A DNA stretch of 36,162 nt from Subdoligranulum sp. CAG:314 (GCA_000437915.1 FR900996.1:89184-125345); one strand, 5' to 3'; counted from the stretch's first letter, positions 8,153 through 17,218 are shown. The notes: a model not told the origin generated them from the sequence alone. Numbers and translations are program-made.

Positions 8153-9841
8153 ATGGCTTTTGACGCTTTGAGTCTCTCCGTGCTTGTAAAAGAGCTGCGG
8201 GAGAAAATTTTGGGCGCAAAAATAAATAAAATTTTTCAGCCGGAAAAAGACGAGCTTCATTTCCTGCTTTTCAACAACGGCAATTTTCGTTTGGTAATGA
8301 GCGCCAACGCGTCTGTCAACCGTTTCTGCGTCACGGCATATCCTGCGGAAAATCCGCTTACCGCGCCGTCCTTTTGTATGCTGCTGCGCAAGCATGTCGG
8401 CGGCGGGACGATTTGCGACGTAAAGCAGCAGCCTTTTGAAAGAGTTGTCGAACTGACGGTGGAAAACAAAAACGAGCTTGGTTACAGACAGCTCAAACGG
8501 CTTGTTTTCGAGGTCACGGGCAAAAGCGCTAATATTATTCTCACTGACGAAAATTATACGATAACGGACTCGCTCAAACGTCCCGACGCGGAGCTGACGT
8601 CGAAAAAACTGCTTGTAAAAGGCGCAAAGTACAGATTTTTTGAAAAAACAAAATTGTATCCCGAAGAATTTCCCCTGATTGACTGCGCGGCACGGGATTT
8701 CAACGGAGAGCTTTTCGATTTTTACGCTTCCTCCGTGGCAGGCCTTTCTCCCAGAACAATAAGAGAACTATGCGCCCTAGCCCGCAACGAAAAGAAAAAC
8801 GCCTCGTCGGCTCTGAAAAGATATCTCGACAATCTCGCGTCGAAAAAACCGCAAATCATTTTCGACAAAGGAAAACCCTGCGACGTAATCCCCTTCGATT
8901 ACGTTTCCTATGACGGCGAAAGGCTTTGTTTCGACACCTTAAACGAGGCTCACGACAGCTTTTACCACCAAAAAGACAAGGCGCTGCGTTTTGCCGAAAA
9001 ATCCAAATCCGTTTCAACGATTGTCAAAAACGCCTTAAACCGAACGGAAAAAAAGCTCGGCATACAAAGACAAGCGCTGCTCGAAGCGAGGGAAGGAGAA
9101 AAATACAGAATATTCGGAGACCTGATTCTGTCAAATCTGCACAGAATAGGCAAAACGGACGACAAGCTGATTGCGCAGAATTTTTACGAAGAGAACTGTC
9201 CCGAAACGGAAATACCTTTAAATCGTGCTTTAAGTCCGCAGCAAAACGCGCAGCAATATTACAAAAAATACAACAAGCTCAAAAAAAGCCTTGTTTACAA
9301 TGAAAAGCTTGTCAGGGAAAATTCCGAATTTATAGAATATCTCAAAACCCTGTCCTTTGCATTAAGCGTCGCGGACGAAAGCGAGCTGCCCGAAATCGAG
9401 GAGGAAATGAGACGCGCCGGACTTCTGAAAGCCGCAAAAAACAACGTCAAAAACAAGAGCAAGGAAATAAAAAGCACGCCGAGACTATACGAAATAGAAG
9501 GCTTTTCCGTATACGTAGGCAAAAACAACACTCAGAACGAACAGGTAACTTTCCGCATAGCCAAAGCAAAAGACATATGGATGCACACGCAGACGGTACA
9601 CTCGGGACACGTGGCAGTTATTGCCGAAAATCGCGACGTTCCGCCTTCGGTGCTGTTGAAGGCTGCCGAAATCACCGCTTTTTTCTCTCAGGCGAGAAAC
9701 GGAACAAAAATCGCCGTTGACTACACCACGCGCGAAAACGTAAAAAAACCGTCGGGCGCGAAAACCGGCTTTGTGACTTACGTCAATTTTTCCACGCTTT
9801 TGGTAAATCCCGACGAGCACGCCGAGCTTCTCAAACAATAA
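8153..9841 (+). CDS. rqcH: Ribosome quality-control NFACT protein RqcH
   Basis: 562 residues, the bacterial homologue of Rqc2/NEMF (also called FbpA/YloA). The NFACT-N domain spans roughly residues 1-280, starting MAFDALSLSVLVKELREKIL with KINKIFQP, a helix-hairpin and coiled-coil middle follows, and the NFACT-R domain (about 455-562) has AKDIWMHTQTVHSGHVAV. The family binds obstructed 50S-peptidyl-tRNA complexes and recruits tRNA-Ala to add C-terminal alanine tails that mark nascent chains for proteases. ClpXP and Lon, both candidate destroyers of such products, are encoded immediately to the left, but that link is inference. GAGGTG lies 4-5 bases before the ATG. A terminator follows. Confidence 0.93.
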   Translation: MAFDALSLSVLVKELREKILGAKINKIFQPEKDELHFLLFNNGNFRLVMSANASVNRFCVTAYPAENPLTAPSFCMLLRKHVGGGTICDVKQQPFERVVELTVENKNELGYRQLKRLVFEVTGKSANIILTDENYTITDSLKRPDAELTSKKLLVKGAKYRFFEKTKLYPEEFPLIDCAARDFNGELFDFYASSVAGLSPRTIRELCALARNEKKNASSALKRYLDNLASKKPQIIFDKGKPCDVIPFDYVSYDGERLCFDTLNEAHDSFYHQKDKALRFAEKSKSVSTIVKNALNRTEKKLGIQRQALLEAREGEKYRIFGDLILSNLHRIGKTDDKLIAQNFYEENCPETEIPLNRALSPQQNAQQYYKKYNKLKKSLVYNEKLVRENSEFIEYLKTLSFALSVADESELPEIEEEMRRAGLLKAAKNNVKNKSKEIKSTPRLYEIEGFSVYVGKNNTQNEQVTFRIAKAKDIWMHTQTVHSGHVAVIAENRDVPPSVLLKAAEITAFFSQARNGTKIAVDYTTRENVKKPSGAKTGFVTYVNFSTLLVNPDEHAELLKQ

Positions 9842-9868
9842 AAAAGGAGCGTTTTTGACGCTCCTTTT
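9842..9868. terminator. Bidirectional terminator between rqcH and a membrane-protein gene
   Basis: AAAAGGAGCG and CGCTCCTTTT around a 7 nt loop, with T runs on both strands. It can end rqcH on the plus strand and the converging small membrane-protein gene on the minus strand. Confidence 0.85.
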
Positions 9869-9871
9869 GTT

Positions 9872-10156
9872 TTAAAACAGCTTTCCCGCAAACGTAAATA
9901 TGCTCACTACGATTATTGCAAGCGTAATGATTATACTCGCAATCATGTAGGCAAGCAGCCCCTTGGATTTGGTTTTGTCCTGCATATTTTCAAGATATTC
10001 CGCAATCTGTATGACGGAAAAAGCAACTGCCGCAATCATGAGAATAACCAAAGCGGCATTGGCAAGCACGCGCAGACTCAACACAAGCCCGAGCACCGCA
10101 AGCACAAGCGCAACAGAAAGCACTCCGATAACTATTTTTTCTACAAATTTCCTCAT
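9872..10156 (-). CDS. Small integral membrane protein, function unknown
   Basis: 94 residues. Three hydrophobic stretches are visible (about 8-27, 32-52 and 69-90), with a charged loop YLENMQDKTKSKG between the second and third. The start at 10156 has GGAG 7 bases upstream; a longer in-frame reading would run through the neighbouring gene. It begins 11 bases after another small membrane protein, so the two are probably translated from one mRNA and may work together. No family recognised. Confidence 0.7.
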   Translation of the reverse strand: MRKFVEKIVIGVLSVALVLAVLGLVLSLRVLANAALVILMIAAVAFSVIQIAEYLENMQDKTKSKGLLAYMIASIIITLAIIVVSIFTFAGKLF

Positions 10157-10167
10157 ATTACATCTCC

Positions 10168-10482
10168 TTAAAAGCCCTTGACTTTGAACAGAATGTAAGC
10201 CGCAAGCAAAATCAGCACAGCCGCCCAAAACAAAATTTTCCACGTCTTGCCCTTGCCCAACGTAAAGCCGTAGCTTGCGATACAGATGACGAGTATCATA
10301 CATACTTCCCGAATGGTCGCAAATATGCCGACATTGAAATTGACGCCGAACCATTTTAGCACAAGCTGAAACAGCGTGAGCAACGCGGAAAGCAAAAGGA
10401 CGATGTACGCCGAAAGCTTGACCAAGGAGTAAACTCCGCTTCCCCTCGATGAGTTGGAATTGTTCTGATTTTTCTTTCCCAT
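10168..10482 (-). CDS. Small integral membrane protein, function unknown
   Basis: 104 residues: a polar, Asn/Ser-rich N-terminus (MGKKNQNNSNSSRGSG) followed by about three membrane segments (roughly 19-42, 54-72 and 79-99). AGG lies about 8 bases upstream of the ATG. It sits 27 bases after the ATCase-like gene and 11 bases before a second small membrane gene on the same strand. The role is unknown. Confidence 0.68.
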   Translation of the reverse strand: MGKKNQNNSNSSRGSGVYSLVKLSAYIVLLLSALLTLFQLVLKWFGVNFNVGIFATIREVCMILVICIASYGFTLGKGKTWKILFWAAVLILLAAYILFKVKGF

Positions 10483-10509
10483 AAAAAAACCTGCCTGTAA
10501 AATATTTGC

Positions 10510-11361
10510 TCAGTTTCTCGACATGAGATAGAGCGCCGCCATGCAAACCGCAAGGCGGTTTTTTATCTGTTCGTTTAGGACGCTGTGCGCATATACCGTC
10601 CACTCGCCCTTTTCTTTTGAAAAGACCTTTTCACAATCAAACAAAGGCGCGTTTGTCTGAGCCGATTTCAAAAGCTCCTCCGTTAAGCCCGCAGGATGAC
10701 CGTAAAATTTTTTTTGTTCGCCGTCATACTTCAAGCCGCAGTCGATGACTGCGTCGCATCCGCTCACGGCAATCCCAATGTCGTTGTATACCCTGCATCC
10801 CTTTTCTTTGAGAAAGGTCTGTTCGCCCGAAGCAAACACGGAAACCTTGGATTCGTAACGGGCGAGCGTCGACGAAAGCTCTCCGACAAAAATCCCGTCC
10901 CCCGCGTCGCCCAATACGGTAACGTCCAAAGATTTGACGGTTTCAAGCGTATCCTTCAACGTAAAGAGATAAGTAAGTATTTTTACCGCCGACGCGTCCG
11001 AGCCGCAATCGATAATCTGCGCGCCCCCTTCCGCCGCCTGCTTTACGGATTTTCCGTCACTATTTAAAAGTGCAACGAAATTTGCTCCCAGCGCCCGAGC
11101 GCGCGCGACGCTTTCCCCGACGTTTTTGCAATCGGAAAAGCAAAAGCTGATTCCGCTCATGTATTCGCAAGCCAGCTTCAATGTATTTGCCGCAAGAAGG
11201 TCGCCCTCGAAATCAAGCACGGCAAGCGATTTCCCCAGAAGCTGCGGTCCGCGCTTGACGCGGGAGTTGACAATACGCTTCATTTCGGAGGCTATGTCGA
11301 GCAGCTGATTTATTTCCGCCGTGGACAGCGAGGACGCCGTCGTTATGCTTTTGAATGACAA
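10510..11361 (-). CDS. Degenerate aspartate carbamoyltransferase-like protein (probable pseudoenzyme)
   Basis: 283 residues with the overall layout of the ATCase/OTCase fold. The N-terminus (SFKSITTASSLSTAEINQLL) corresponds to the 'dlxxeei' entry helix and the C-terminus NRLAVCMAALYLMS to the RNGVAVRMALLYLLL end of PyrB. The catalytic residues are absent: the carbamoyl-phosphate loop STRTR after GKSLAVLDFE is replaced by GDLLAANTL, the HPTQ motif by DASAV, and HPLPR is not found. It could therefore be a regulatory or scaffold paralog, or a gene on the way to loss. Its position after lspA-rluD matches the lspA-rluD-pyrR-pyrB layout of Bacillota, which supports the origin. Start is a TTG with GGAGG 7 bases upstream. 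The ATCase link rests on reading by eye. Confidence 0.62.
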   Translation of the reverse strand: MSFKSITTASSLSTAEINQLLDIASEMKRIVNSRVKRGPQLLGKSLAVLDFEGDLLAANTLKLACEYMSGISFCFSDCKNVGESVARARALGANFVALLNSDGKSVKQAAEGGAQIIDCGSDASAVKILTYLFTLKDTLETVKSLDVTVLGDAGDGIFVGELSSTLARYESKVSVFASGEQTFLKEKGCRVYNDIGIAVSGCDAVIDCGLKYDGEQKKFYGHPAGLTEELLKSAQTNAPLFDCEKVFSKEKGEWTVYAHSVLNEQIKNRLAVCMAALYLMSRN

Positions 11362-11425
11362 GAAAATACCTCCCGCACACCGTCTTTGCAATAAATAATA
11401 GCATTTTGCGGAAAAAAAGTAAAGG

Positions 11426-12331
11426 CTACGCAAGCAGATTCAAAACTTTTTTGAAATAATCGGGCAGCTCGCATTCAAAGCTCATTTTTTCTCCGGTATG
11501 GGGATGCGTAAATTCCAGCTTTTTCGCGTGCAGCAGCTGACCGTCGAGCTTAAACCGCTGATTTTTGTATCCGTAAGCTTTGTCGCCGACAACGGGATGT
11601 CCCATATATGCGGCGTGCACTCTTATCTGATGTGTTCTGCCCGTTTTAAGCTCAAATTCCACCAAGGTGTTTTTCTCAAATCTTTTAAGCACCTTAAAAA
11701 GCGTAACCGCGCTCCTTCCGTCGGCGCGCACCGCCATAAGCTTCCTGTCCTTTAAGCTGCGTCCCACAGGCTTTTCGACGCGCCCCGAATCTTCTTTGAG
11801 AATTCCCTCCAAAATCGCCCAATATATCCGCCTGCACTCCTTTGCGGCTATCTGTCTCGACAGCTCCGTATGGGCTTCGTCGTTTTTTGCGACAACCATA
11901 AGTCCCGACGTATCCTTGTCGAGCCTGTGCACTATCCCGGGGCGCAAATCTCCGTTTATTCCGCTTAAATCCTTCAAATGCCAAAGCAAAGCGTTTACCA
12001 AAGTGCCCGTATAAACATTGTTTGCGGGATGAACCGTCAGCCCTTGCTGCTTGTTTATTACTGCAAGCCACTCATCCTGATATACTATGTCTAACGGAAT
12101 ATTCTCCGCTTTCAGCTCCACAGGCTGCGGCTCGGGCAAATCAAGGACAATTTCGTCGCCTGCCTTTACCTGACGCTTTCCTTTCAGCTCGGTTGCTCCG
12201 TTGATTTTTACGTTTCCCGCCTCAATCAGTTTCAGCGCGTGGGCTCTGCTCAGTCCCTCCGCAGCCCCCGCAAGAAAAACGTCAAGCCTTTCGTTTTCGG
12301 TTTTTTCCGCTTTGAAAAAAAGCTTTTTCAA
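11426..12331 (-). CDS. RluA/RluD-family 23S rRNA pseudouridine synthase
   Basis: 301 residues: an S4 RNA-binding domain (about 15-75) followed by the RluA catalytic domain with HRLDKDTSG at 135-143, in which Asp138 is the nucleophile that isomerises uridine. GRTHQIRVH follows near 230. Length and layout equal RluD/YlyB. It begins at a TTG that overlaps the lspA stop as TTGA, so translation is coupled to lspA. The exact target uridines cannot be read from the sequence. Confidence 0.93.
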   Translation of the reverse strand: MKKLFFKAEKTENERLDVFLAGAAEGLSRAHALKLIEAGNVKINGATELKGKRQVKAGDEIVLDLPEPQPVELKAENIPLDIVYQDEWLAVINKQQGLTVHPANNVYTGTLVNALLWHLKDLSGINGDLRPGIVHRLDKDTSGLMVVAKNDEAHTELSRQIAAKECRRIYWAILEGILKEDSGRVEKPVGRSLKDRKLMAVRADGRSAVTLFKVLKRFEKNTLVEFELKTGRTHQIRVHAAYMGHPVVGDKAYGYKNQRFKLDGQLLHAKKLEFTHPHTGEKMSFECELPDYFKKVLNLLA

Positions 12332-12939
12332 TTCTGTCCGCTCTCCCCGCCGTCATCCTCGCGCTCGGTATGCGGCTGTTCCTCTTTTTCGGCGGCGGAT
12401 TTTTTTCTTTTCGCGTCGGCAAGCAAAGAATCCTTATCGAAAAACAACAGCGACGCCGCAAACAAAGCTACGCCTGCGACAAGAGATATATCGGCAACGT
12501 TGAAAACGCTGTCAAGTCTGCCGAAACACTCCGTTGCGATAAAATCCCTGACTCCGCCGTTAAAGAAACCGTTTCCCCTGAAAGCTCTGTCTATGGCGTT
12601 GCCTACCGTGCCCGCAAACATCATCGCAACGGCAAAGCATCCCGCATTGCCCGAGTTTCTTCTGAAAAAAATCAAAACGCAAAAAGCGGGCAGAGCCAGC
12701 ACCGTGAGTACAAAAAACAATACGTGCCGTCCCGCCATGCCTCCGAAGGCTCCGCCGAAGTTTTCCAAATAACTTATTGAAAGCACGCCCTTTATCACCG
12801 TCACGGGCAGTTTGCCGTCCTCGTAAGCCCTGACCGCAATCATTTTCGTAATTTGGTCGAGCACGACTATCGCAATCGCGGTAGCCGCAAGAACGACAAA
12901 CAAAATAAGATTTTTCTTTGTAAGTTTAATTTTTTTCAT
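12328..12939 (-). CDS. lspA: Lipoprotein signal peptidase (signal peptidase II)
   Basis: 203 residues in four membrane segments. The catalytic aspartates are Asp117 in GNAIDR and Asp150 in FNVAD; the family block NFGGAFGG is at 60-67 and VRDFI at 130-134. It cleaves prolipoproteins ahead of the lipidated cysteine, so the giant lipoprotein at 30393 would be a client. The C-terminus is extended by about 35 strongly charged residues (Lys/Glu, then acidic), longer than most LspA. Its ATG overlaps the yggS stop as ATGA, and its stop overlaps the rluD start. Confidence 0.95.
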   Translation of the reverse strand: MKKIKLTKKNLILFVVLAATAIAIVVLDQITKMIAVRAYEDGKLPVTVIKGVLSISYLENFGGAFGGMAGRHVLFFVLTVLALPAFCVLIFFRRNSGNAGCFAVAMMFAGTVGNAIDRAFRGNGFFNGGVRDFIATECFGRLDSVFNVADISLVAGVALFAASLLFFDKDSLLADAKRKKSAAEKEEQPHTEREDDGGESGQN

Positions 12940-13592
12940 GTAGCGTAAAACCTTTCACCGAACAGCGCTCTGCCGGGTCTTATCATATTGGAGCCGTTTT
13001 CGATTGCCGTCAAGTAATCGACGGACATGCCCATGGACAGCCACTTTATATCGCTTCCGAAATTTTCCCTCAATTTTTCAAACAGCTTGTAGGTCTTTTT
13101 GTAAAGAAACGCGCTTTTTTCGCTGCCTAACGGCATAACGGTCATAAGTCCGTTGAGCGTCAGATGTTTTTTCCCCTTTACGTACTCGGCAAAAGCCATA
13201 AGTCCGTCCGGACTGACACCGTCGCGCGTCAACTCTTCTCCGTGTTTGACTTCGACCAAAACGGGCATAGTCAAGCCGCGCTTGGCGCACTCCTCCTCCA
13301 GCTTGTCCGCCAGCGAAACCCTGTCCAAAGACTGAATCAAAGATACCTTGTCCAATATGTATTTTACTTTGTTTGTCTGCAACTGTCCGATAAACTGCCA
13401 TTCCAGCCCCTCCACGGGTTGGTATTTGGACAAAAGCTCCTGCACCCTGTTTTCTCCCGCGGCAAAAATGCCGTGCGCGGGACACTCACTGACAAGCTCA
13501 ATCGAGCGGCATTTTGTTGCCGCCACGACTTTTACGCCGGACGGTATTTTTTCTAGAAAATCCTTGATTCTGCGCTCAGTCTGCCCGTCCAT
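12936..13592 (-). CDS. PLP homeostasis protein (YggS/YlmE family)
   Basis: 218 residues with a single alanine-racemase-like TIM barrel. The PLP lysine lies in VVAATKCRS near residue 27, and FIGQLQTNK and the C-terminal SMGMS (phosphate grip) match the COG0325 signature. Such proteins bind pyridoxal phosphate without a known strong enzymatic activity and control vitamin B6 and amino-acid balance. GGAGGAG lies 4-5 bases before the ATG. It overlaps the end of the ATP-grasp gene by 17 bases and the start of lspA by 4, so it is inside a tight operon. Confidence 0.93.
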   Translation of the reverse strand: MDGQTERRIKDFLEKIPSGVKVVAATKCRSIELVSECPAHGIFAAGENRVQELLSKYQPVEGLEWQFIGQLQTNKVKYILDKVSLIQSLDRVSLADKLEEECAKRGLTMPVLVEVKHGEELTRDGVSPDGLMAFAEYVKGKKHLTLNGLMTVMPLGSEKSAFLYKKTYKLFEKLRENFGSDIKWLSMGMSVDYLTAIENGSNMIRPGRALFGERFYAT

Positions 13593-14472
13593 AAATCTCC
13601 TCCATTACGTGCCCGACATAAAGTTTTGCAACATCCACGCCGGTACAGTCGGATATGAACATAAAATGAGCGTTGGTGTTTACCTCGCAAAGCAAGGTTT
13701 TGTCTTTGTCGAAAAGCAAATCAACGCCGATATAGTCCGCGCCCAGCAGTCGGCAAATGCGCTCCGACAGCTCGACCTGCTCTGAACTCGGAATATATTT
13801 TTCGCCCACGCCGCCCAACTCTATATTTGCGCGGAAATCCCCATTATTTTTCCTTTTCATTGCCGCAACCGCTTTTCCGCCCACGACGATTATTCTTATA
13901 TCCTCTCCCGAACTGTTCTTTACATATCTCTGATAAAGGTGCGGCATATATTTTAGCCTGTTTCTTAAAGCGTCAAGCTCGGAACGGTTCTTTGCCAGAT
14001 ACACCTGCGCTCCGAAAGAGCCGTAAGCCTCCTTGACAACCATAGGATACCCGAGACGTTTTTCTACCGAGTCCGCAAACAATCCGTCGGTATCGTCAAA
14101 AGCGGGATACAGCAGCGGAGACGTAATTGTTTCGGGCATGGGAATATTTTTTCCCGACAGATAAAGAAACGTCTTGTTTTTGTCGTCGCAAAGCTCGATT
14201 ACCGCGCTTTTGTTGAACACTCTCACTCCGCATTTTTCCAGCATGGCAGCGCGCTCCACGTCCTTGTCCCAATATATGCAAAAATCGGGAAGCTCCTCGT
14301 TGCACACCGCGTTTCCGCTTTCGTTGAAATAAAGCGGCAGCAGATTGTGTTTTTTTATCTGCGCGTCAACATTTTTAGACAACAGATTTTGCCTTAACCT
14401 TTCCAATGAAAGCCGAGTGGACTCGGTTTTGCTGAAACCGTTATGAACCAGCCAGCAACGCCCCTTTTTCAT
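13576..14472 (-). CDS. RimK-type ATP-grasp ligase
   Basis: 298 residues. The ATP-grasp core starts near residue 110, with the lysine strand MVVKEAYGSFG, the adenine-binding YQRYVKNSSGEDIRIIVVGG, the FRANIELGG block and the metal-binding LLCEVNTNAHF. These segments are closest to RimK/LysX ligases, which join an amino acid or glutamate to a carboxyl group on a protein, peptide or small molecule. The substrate is not evident. The ATG at 14472 is 4 bases after the peptidase stop, so M28 peptidase and ligase are probably expressed together; a peptidase-ligase pair may act on one peptide or cell-wall product, but that is inference. The long upstream reading is another gene's shadow. Confidence 0.87.
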   Translation of the reverse strand: MKKGRCWLVHNGFSKTESTRLSLERLRQNLLSKNVDAQIKKHNLLPLYFNESGNAVCNEELPDFCIYWDKDVERAAMLEKCGVRVFNKSAVIELCDDKNKTFLYLSGKNIPMPETITSPLLYPAFDDTDGLFADSVEKRLGYPMVVKEAYGSFGAQVYLAKNRSELDALRNRLKYMPHLYQRYVKNSSGEDIRIIVVGGKAVAAMKRKNNGDFRANIELGGVGEKYIPSSEQVELSERICRLLGADYIGVDLLFDKDKTLLCEVNTNAHFMFISDCTGVDVAKLYVGHVMEEIYGRAD

Positions 14473-14476
14473 ACGG

Positions 14477-15685
14477 TCAATCCTTGAACTCGAATATATC
14501 TTCCGCATCCGGCTTGGAAAAGAATTTTCTGCCGGTTGCCGCGCCGTCGCCGAGTATCGACGTTTTGACAAGCTTGCGGTAATACAAAACGCCAAGCACG
14601 ATAACCGCCGCCAACAGCACTGCGTGCACGATTGCGGGCACGAGAGTTTTGCGCCATGCATCCGCAACAAGCTCATTGGCGGCGTTCTGCGCAACGCTCA
14701 AAAAGCCTTCATCGGTCAAAGCCGCAGTTATCGTATCCGCAACAGACTGCATTTTATCCACAAAAGAATTTCCGAAAGCGGATTTGAAAAACTCCAAATT
14801 GTCGTTGGACGTGTGGGAAAGTCCCGTCGGAAAGCTTTCCGCCTCCACAAAGCCGAAATATTTGGAACTCATATTGCCCGAAAAAATCAGCAGGGACGGC
14901 ACGCCGGCGCTTCTGAAATAAAGCTGGTCGCTGTTCTGCGCCGCGTGAAAATAAGGCAGTCCGTCGCTGCCCCAAAGCAAAGTGGTTACGCGCTTATTGG
15001 CAGGCATATTTTTCAAAGGCACGGACACTCCCTCTTTTTCGGATATTTTGACGAAAAAATCTTCAAAATCGGTTTTAACGTCCTCGCCGTAGGCGTAAAG
15101 CATATCGCCGCCGGCAATCATGTCGATGTTAATGAAAAGCATGGTGTTTTCCGCGTCAAGCGTCTGCGCGGCATAAAAATACGAGCCTACCATACCCGCT
15201 TCCTCCGCGCCGAAAGCCACTATCTCAACATTGAAGGGCAGAGAAGCGCCGGCAAGCTTGCGGGCTATATATATGAGGGCGGCGACGCCTCCTCCGTTGT
15301 CGAAGGTACCGTCAGACGCTCCGTAAACGTCGTTGTCGTAATGAGCGCCGATTATCACCGTCCGCGCAGTTACCTGTGCTGCGGGTATACGCCCCGAAAC
15401 ATTTTGAGAGCTTTCCATGCCGTAATAAAACGTCGTTTGTTTTACGTCGGCAAGCCCCTCCTCTCCAAACCGCTCGGCAATATAATCGGCTGCGGCCTTT
15501 TCCTCCTGAGAAAACGCCTGCCTCTTGGGGTGCGTCTGTACGAAATCTTCAAGTATAAGATAAATTTCGTTGTCCTCTCTGTCAAAGACCGAGGTCTCCG
15601 CCGCCGACACGCTTTTATTGCCGACGGGTATAAACACAAAAACCGCCATGCAAGCGACAATAATAAATGCCAAAATCCTTTTCAT
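14477..15685 (-). CDS. Membrane-anchored M28-family zinc aminopeptidase
   Basis: 402 residues. A signal peptide covers about 1-28 (MKRILAFIIVACMAVFVFIP then SVSAAE). The M28 metal ligands are His in GAHYDN, Asp in TFDNGGG, Glu pair in AFGAEEAG, Asp in INIDM and His in GLSHTSNDN. A single membrane segment follows near 355-377 (VHAVLLAAVIVLGVLYY), with a cytoplasmic tail of about 28 residues, so the catalytic domain faces outside. GGAGG lies 7 bases before the ATG, which overlaps the preceding stop by one base (TGATG). The natural peptide is unknown; role in cell-surface peptide turnover is inferred. Confidence 0.9.
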   Translation of the reverse strand: MKRILAFIIVACMAVFVFIPVGNKSVSAAETSVFDREDNEIYLILEDFVQTHPKRQAFSQEEKAAADYIAERFGEEGLADVKQTTFYYGMESSQNVSGRIPAAQVTARTVIIGAHYDNDVYGASDGTFDNGGGVAALIYIARKLAGASLPFNVEIVAFGAEEAGMVGSYFYAAQTLDAENTMLFINIDMIAGGDMLYAYGEDVKTDFEDFFVKISEKEGVSVPLKNMPANKRVTTLLWGSDGLPYFHAAQNSDQLYFRSAGVPSLLIFSGNMSSKYFGFVEAESFPTGLSHTSNDNLEFFKSAFGNSFVDKMQSVADTITAALTDEGFLSVAQNAANELVADAWRKTLVPAIVHAVLLAAVIVLGVLYYRKLVKTSILGDGAATGRKFFSKPDAEDIFEFKD

Positions 15686-16230
15686 CACAATGCCTCCAAA
15701 AGCACAGACACAAGCTTCAGTCCGAAATAAATCAGATATGCGATTGCAAACACCTTGAAGTAATATGGCGCGGCTTTGTCGTTGAAATACAGCTGTTTCG
15801 TCTTGACGAAAAACAACCACAAAAACGGAGTTGCGACGACAAACTCGAACAATACGCTTCCCCAACCGATGACAAGAGGCGTCAGGTAGTAAAGCAGATT
15901 AAGCGCGCCCGAAATCAGATTTATCGGTATCAGACACAAAAGAAACAGCACGGTAAACTCATTGCGCGGAACCATAACTATTTTCGATACGTAAAGAACA
16001 AATCTGAGCGCCAGCCAAATCAAAACCTCCGTTATAACCGCGCCGATAAGTCCGCTCGCCGCCATAAGCCAAAAGCTGCGTTCAAGCGCTACGCCGAACA
16101 GACCGGCATACGACATATAGTTGAATGCGCTTTCGATGTCGAACCAGTTGCAGAACACAAAGCTGATATAGAAAAACAGCCTTGTCAGCCACAAAGAAAG
16201 AGAATAATTTTTCCTCAATTTTTCTACCAT
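15685..16230 (-). CDS. Multi-pass membrane protein, function unknown
   Basis: 181 residues with about five hydrophobic segments and very few charged residues in them. I start it at 16230 where GAGGA precedes ATG by 6 bases; the longer reading runs through holA. It starts 8 bases after holA and its stop overlaps the M28 peptidase start by one base, so it is co-transcribed and may be a partner of the peptidase. It resembles no family I can name with confidence. Confidence 0.72.
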   Translation of the reverse strand: MVEKLRKNYSLSLWLTRLFFYISFVFCNWFDIESAFNYMSYAGLFGVALERSFWLMAASGLIGAVITEVLIWLALRFVLYVSKIVMVPRNEFTVLFLLCLIPINLISGALNLLYYLTPLVIGWGSVLFEFVVATPFLWLFFVKTKQLYFNDKAAPYYFKVFAIAYLIYFGLKLVSVLLEAL

Positions 16231-16238
16231 ATATATCC

Positions 16239-17201
16239 TCACACACAAAGCAAATTTAGCACCAGCGCCCTGACCGTTTCCCTGTCGTTTATGCTGAAAT
16301 CTCTCAAATCCTTTTCCGCTCTTGCGGCAAGCTCCAAAGCCTGCTTCAATTGCGCAGGAGTGTAGCGCGACGCCGTCTGCGCGGCACGCTTCATCGCGTA
16401 GGGCTTGACGTTGAACAGTCTGCTCAATTCCTCCGTGCCGCAATCGCCGGTTGCGGCGTAAAACATTCTTCGATAGAAATTGTACAGGGTGATGATTATT
16501 TTTACCGCGTCCTCGCCGCCGTTTAGAAGCGCCTGAATTATTTCTATGGATTTAGCCGCGTTTTTTTCACTGATTGCGTCGGACAAATCGAATACGGCGT
16601 ATTCTACGTCTTTGGTTACGTGCTGCTGCACAAGCTCCCGCGTGATTTCTCCGAAGGAAACAAGCTTTTTCGTTTCCGAGGATATGCGCGACATATCTCG
16701 CAGACAGAATTCGGCAAGAAGCGCTGCCGCTCCGTTTGCAACCGATGCGCCGCAGGACGCCGCGAAATCGTTTATCCATTTTACGCAAAACGACAAATCA
16801 GGCTTTGAGCAATCGATTTTTTCCGCTTTTACGCCGTCAAAGCAGCCGCTTTGACTGTCGTCGCACAAAATCAGGCACGTGCTTTCAAGAGGGTTTTGAC
16901 TGTATCGGAGCAAAGGGGCATTTTCTTTTGAATGAACGGTTTTTCCCGTTCCCGCGTTTGCAAGACCGCGCGCAACAACAACTCTCTTTTCGCTTAAAAA
17001 CGGAAAGCCCGACGCGCACGCTACGAGCTCTGTTACGGACGGTTCTCTCAAAACGGTTATATTCAATTCAGGCATAGCCACGTTTAGGGATGCACAAACG
17101 GTTTCGACTGCCTTTTCACGCAAAAAAGCGTCGTCGCCCTCGACAAGCAGCACGGGAAAAAATTCCTTTTTCAGTTTTTCTTCAAGCTGAACAAACCTCA
17201 A
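16239..17201 (-). CDS. holA: DNA polymerase III delta subunit
   Basis: 320 residues, typical HolA length and three-domain layout: an AAA+-like N-terminus with VLLVEGDDAFLREKAV, then a helical lid, and a C-terminal collar with PAQLKQALELAARAEKDL. It opens the beta clamp inside the clamp loader. The start is a TTG with AAAGGAG 8 bases upstream. It is 17 bases after comEC, the comEC-holA order known in Bacillota, so it can be transcribed from the comEA promoter. Confidence 0.93.
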   Translation of the reverse strand: MRFVQLEEKLKKEFFPVLLVEGDDAFLREKAVETVCASLNVAMPELNITVLREPSVTELVACASGFPFLSEKRVVVARGLANAGTGKTVHSKENAPLLRYSQNPLESTCLILCDDSQSGCFDGVKAEKIDCSKPDLSFCVKWINDFAASCGASVANGAAALLAEFCLRDMSRISSETKKLVSFGEITRELVQQHVTKDVEYAVFDLSDAISEKNAAKSIEIIQALLNGGEDAVKIIITLYNFYRRMFYAATGDCGTEELSRLFNVKPYAMKRAAQTASRYTPAQLKQALELAARAEKDLRDFSINDRETVRALVLNLLCV

Positions 17202-17218
17202 CGGGCAATCTCCTTTGC

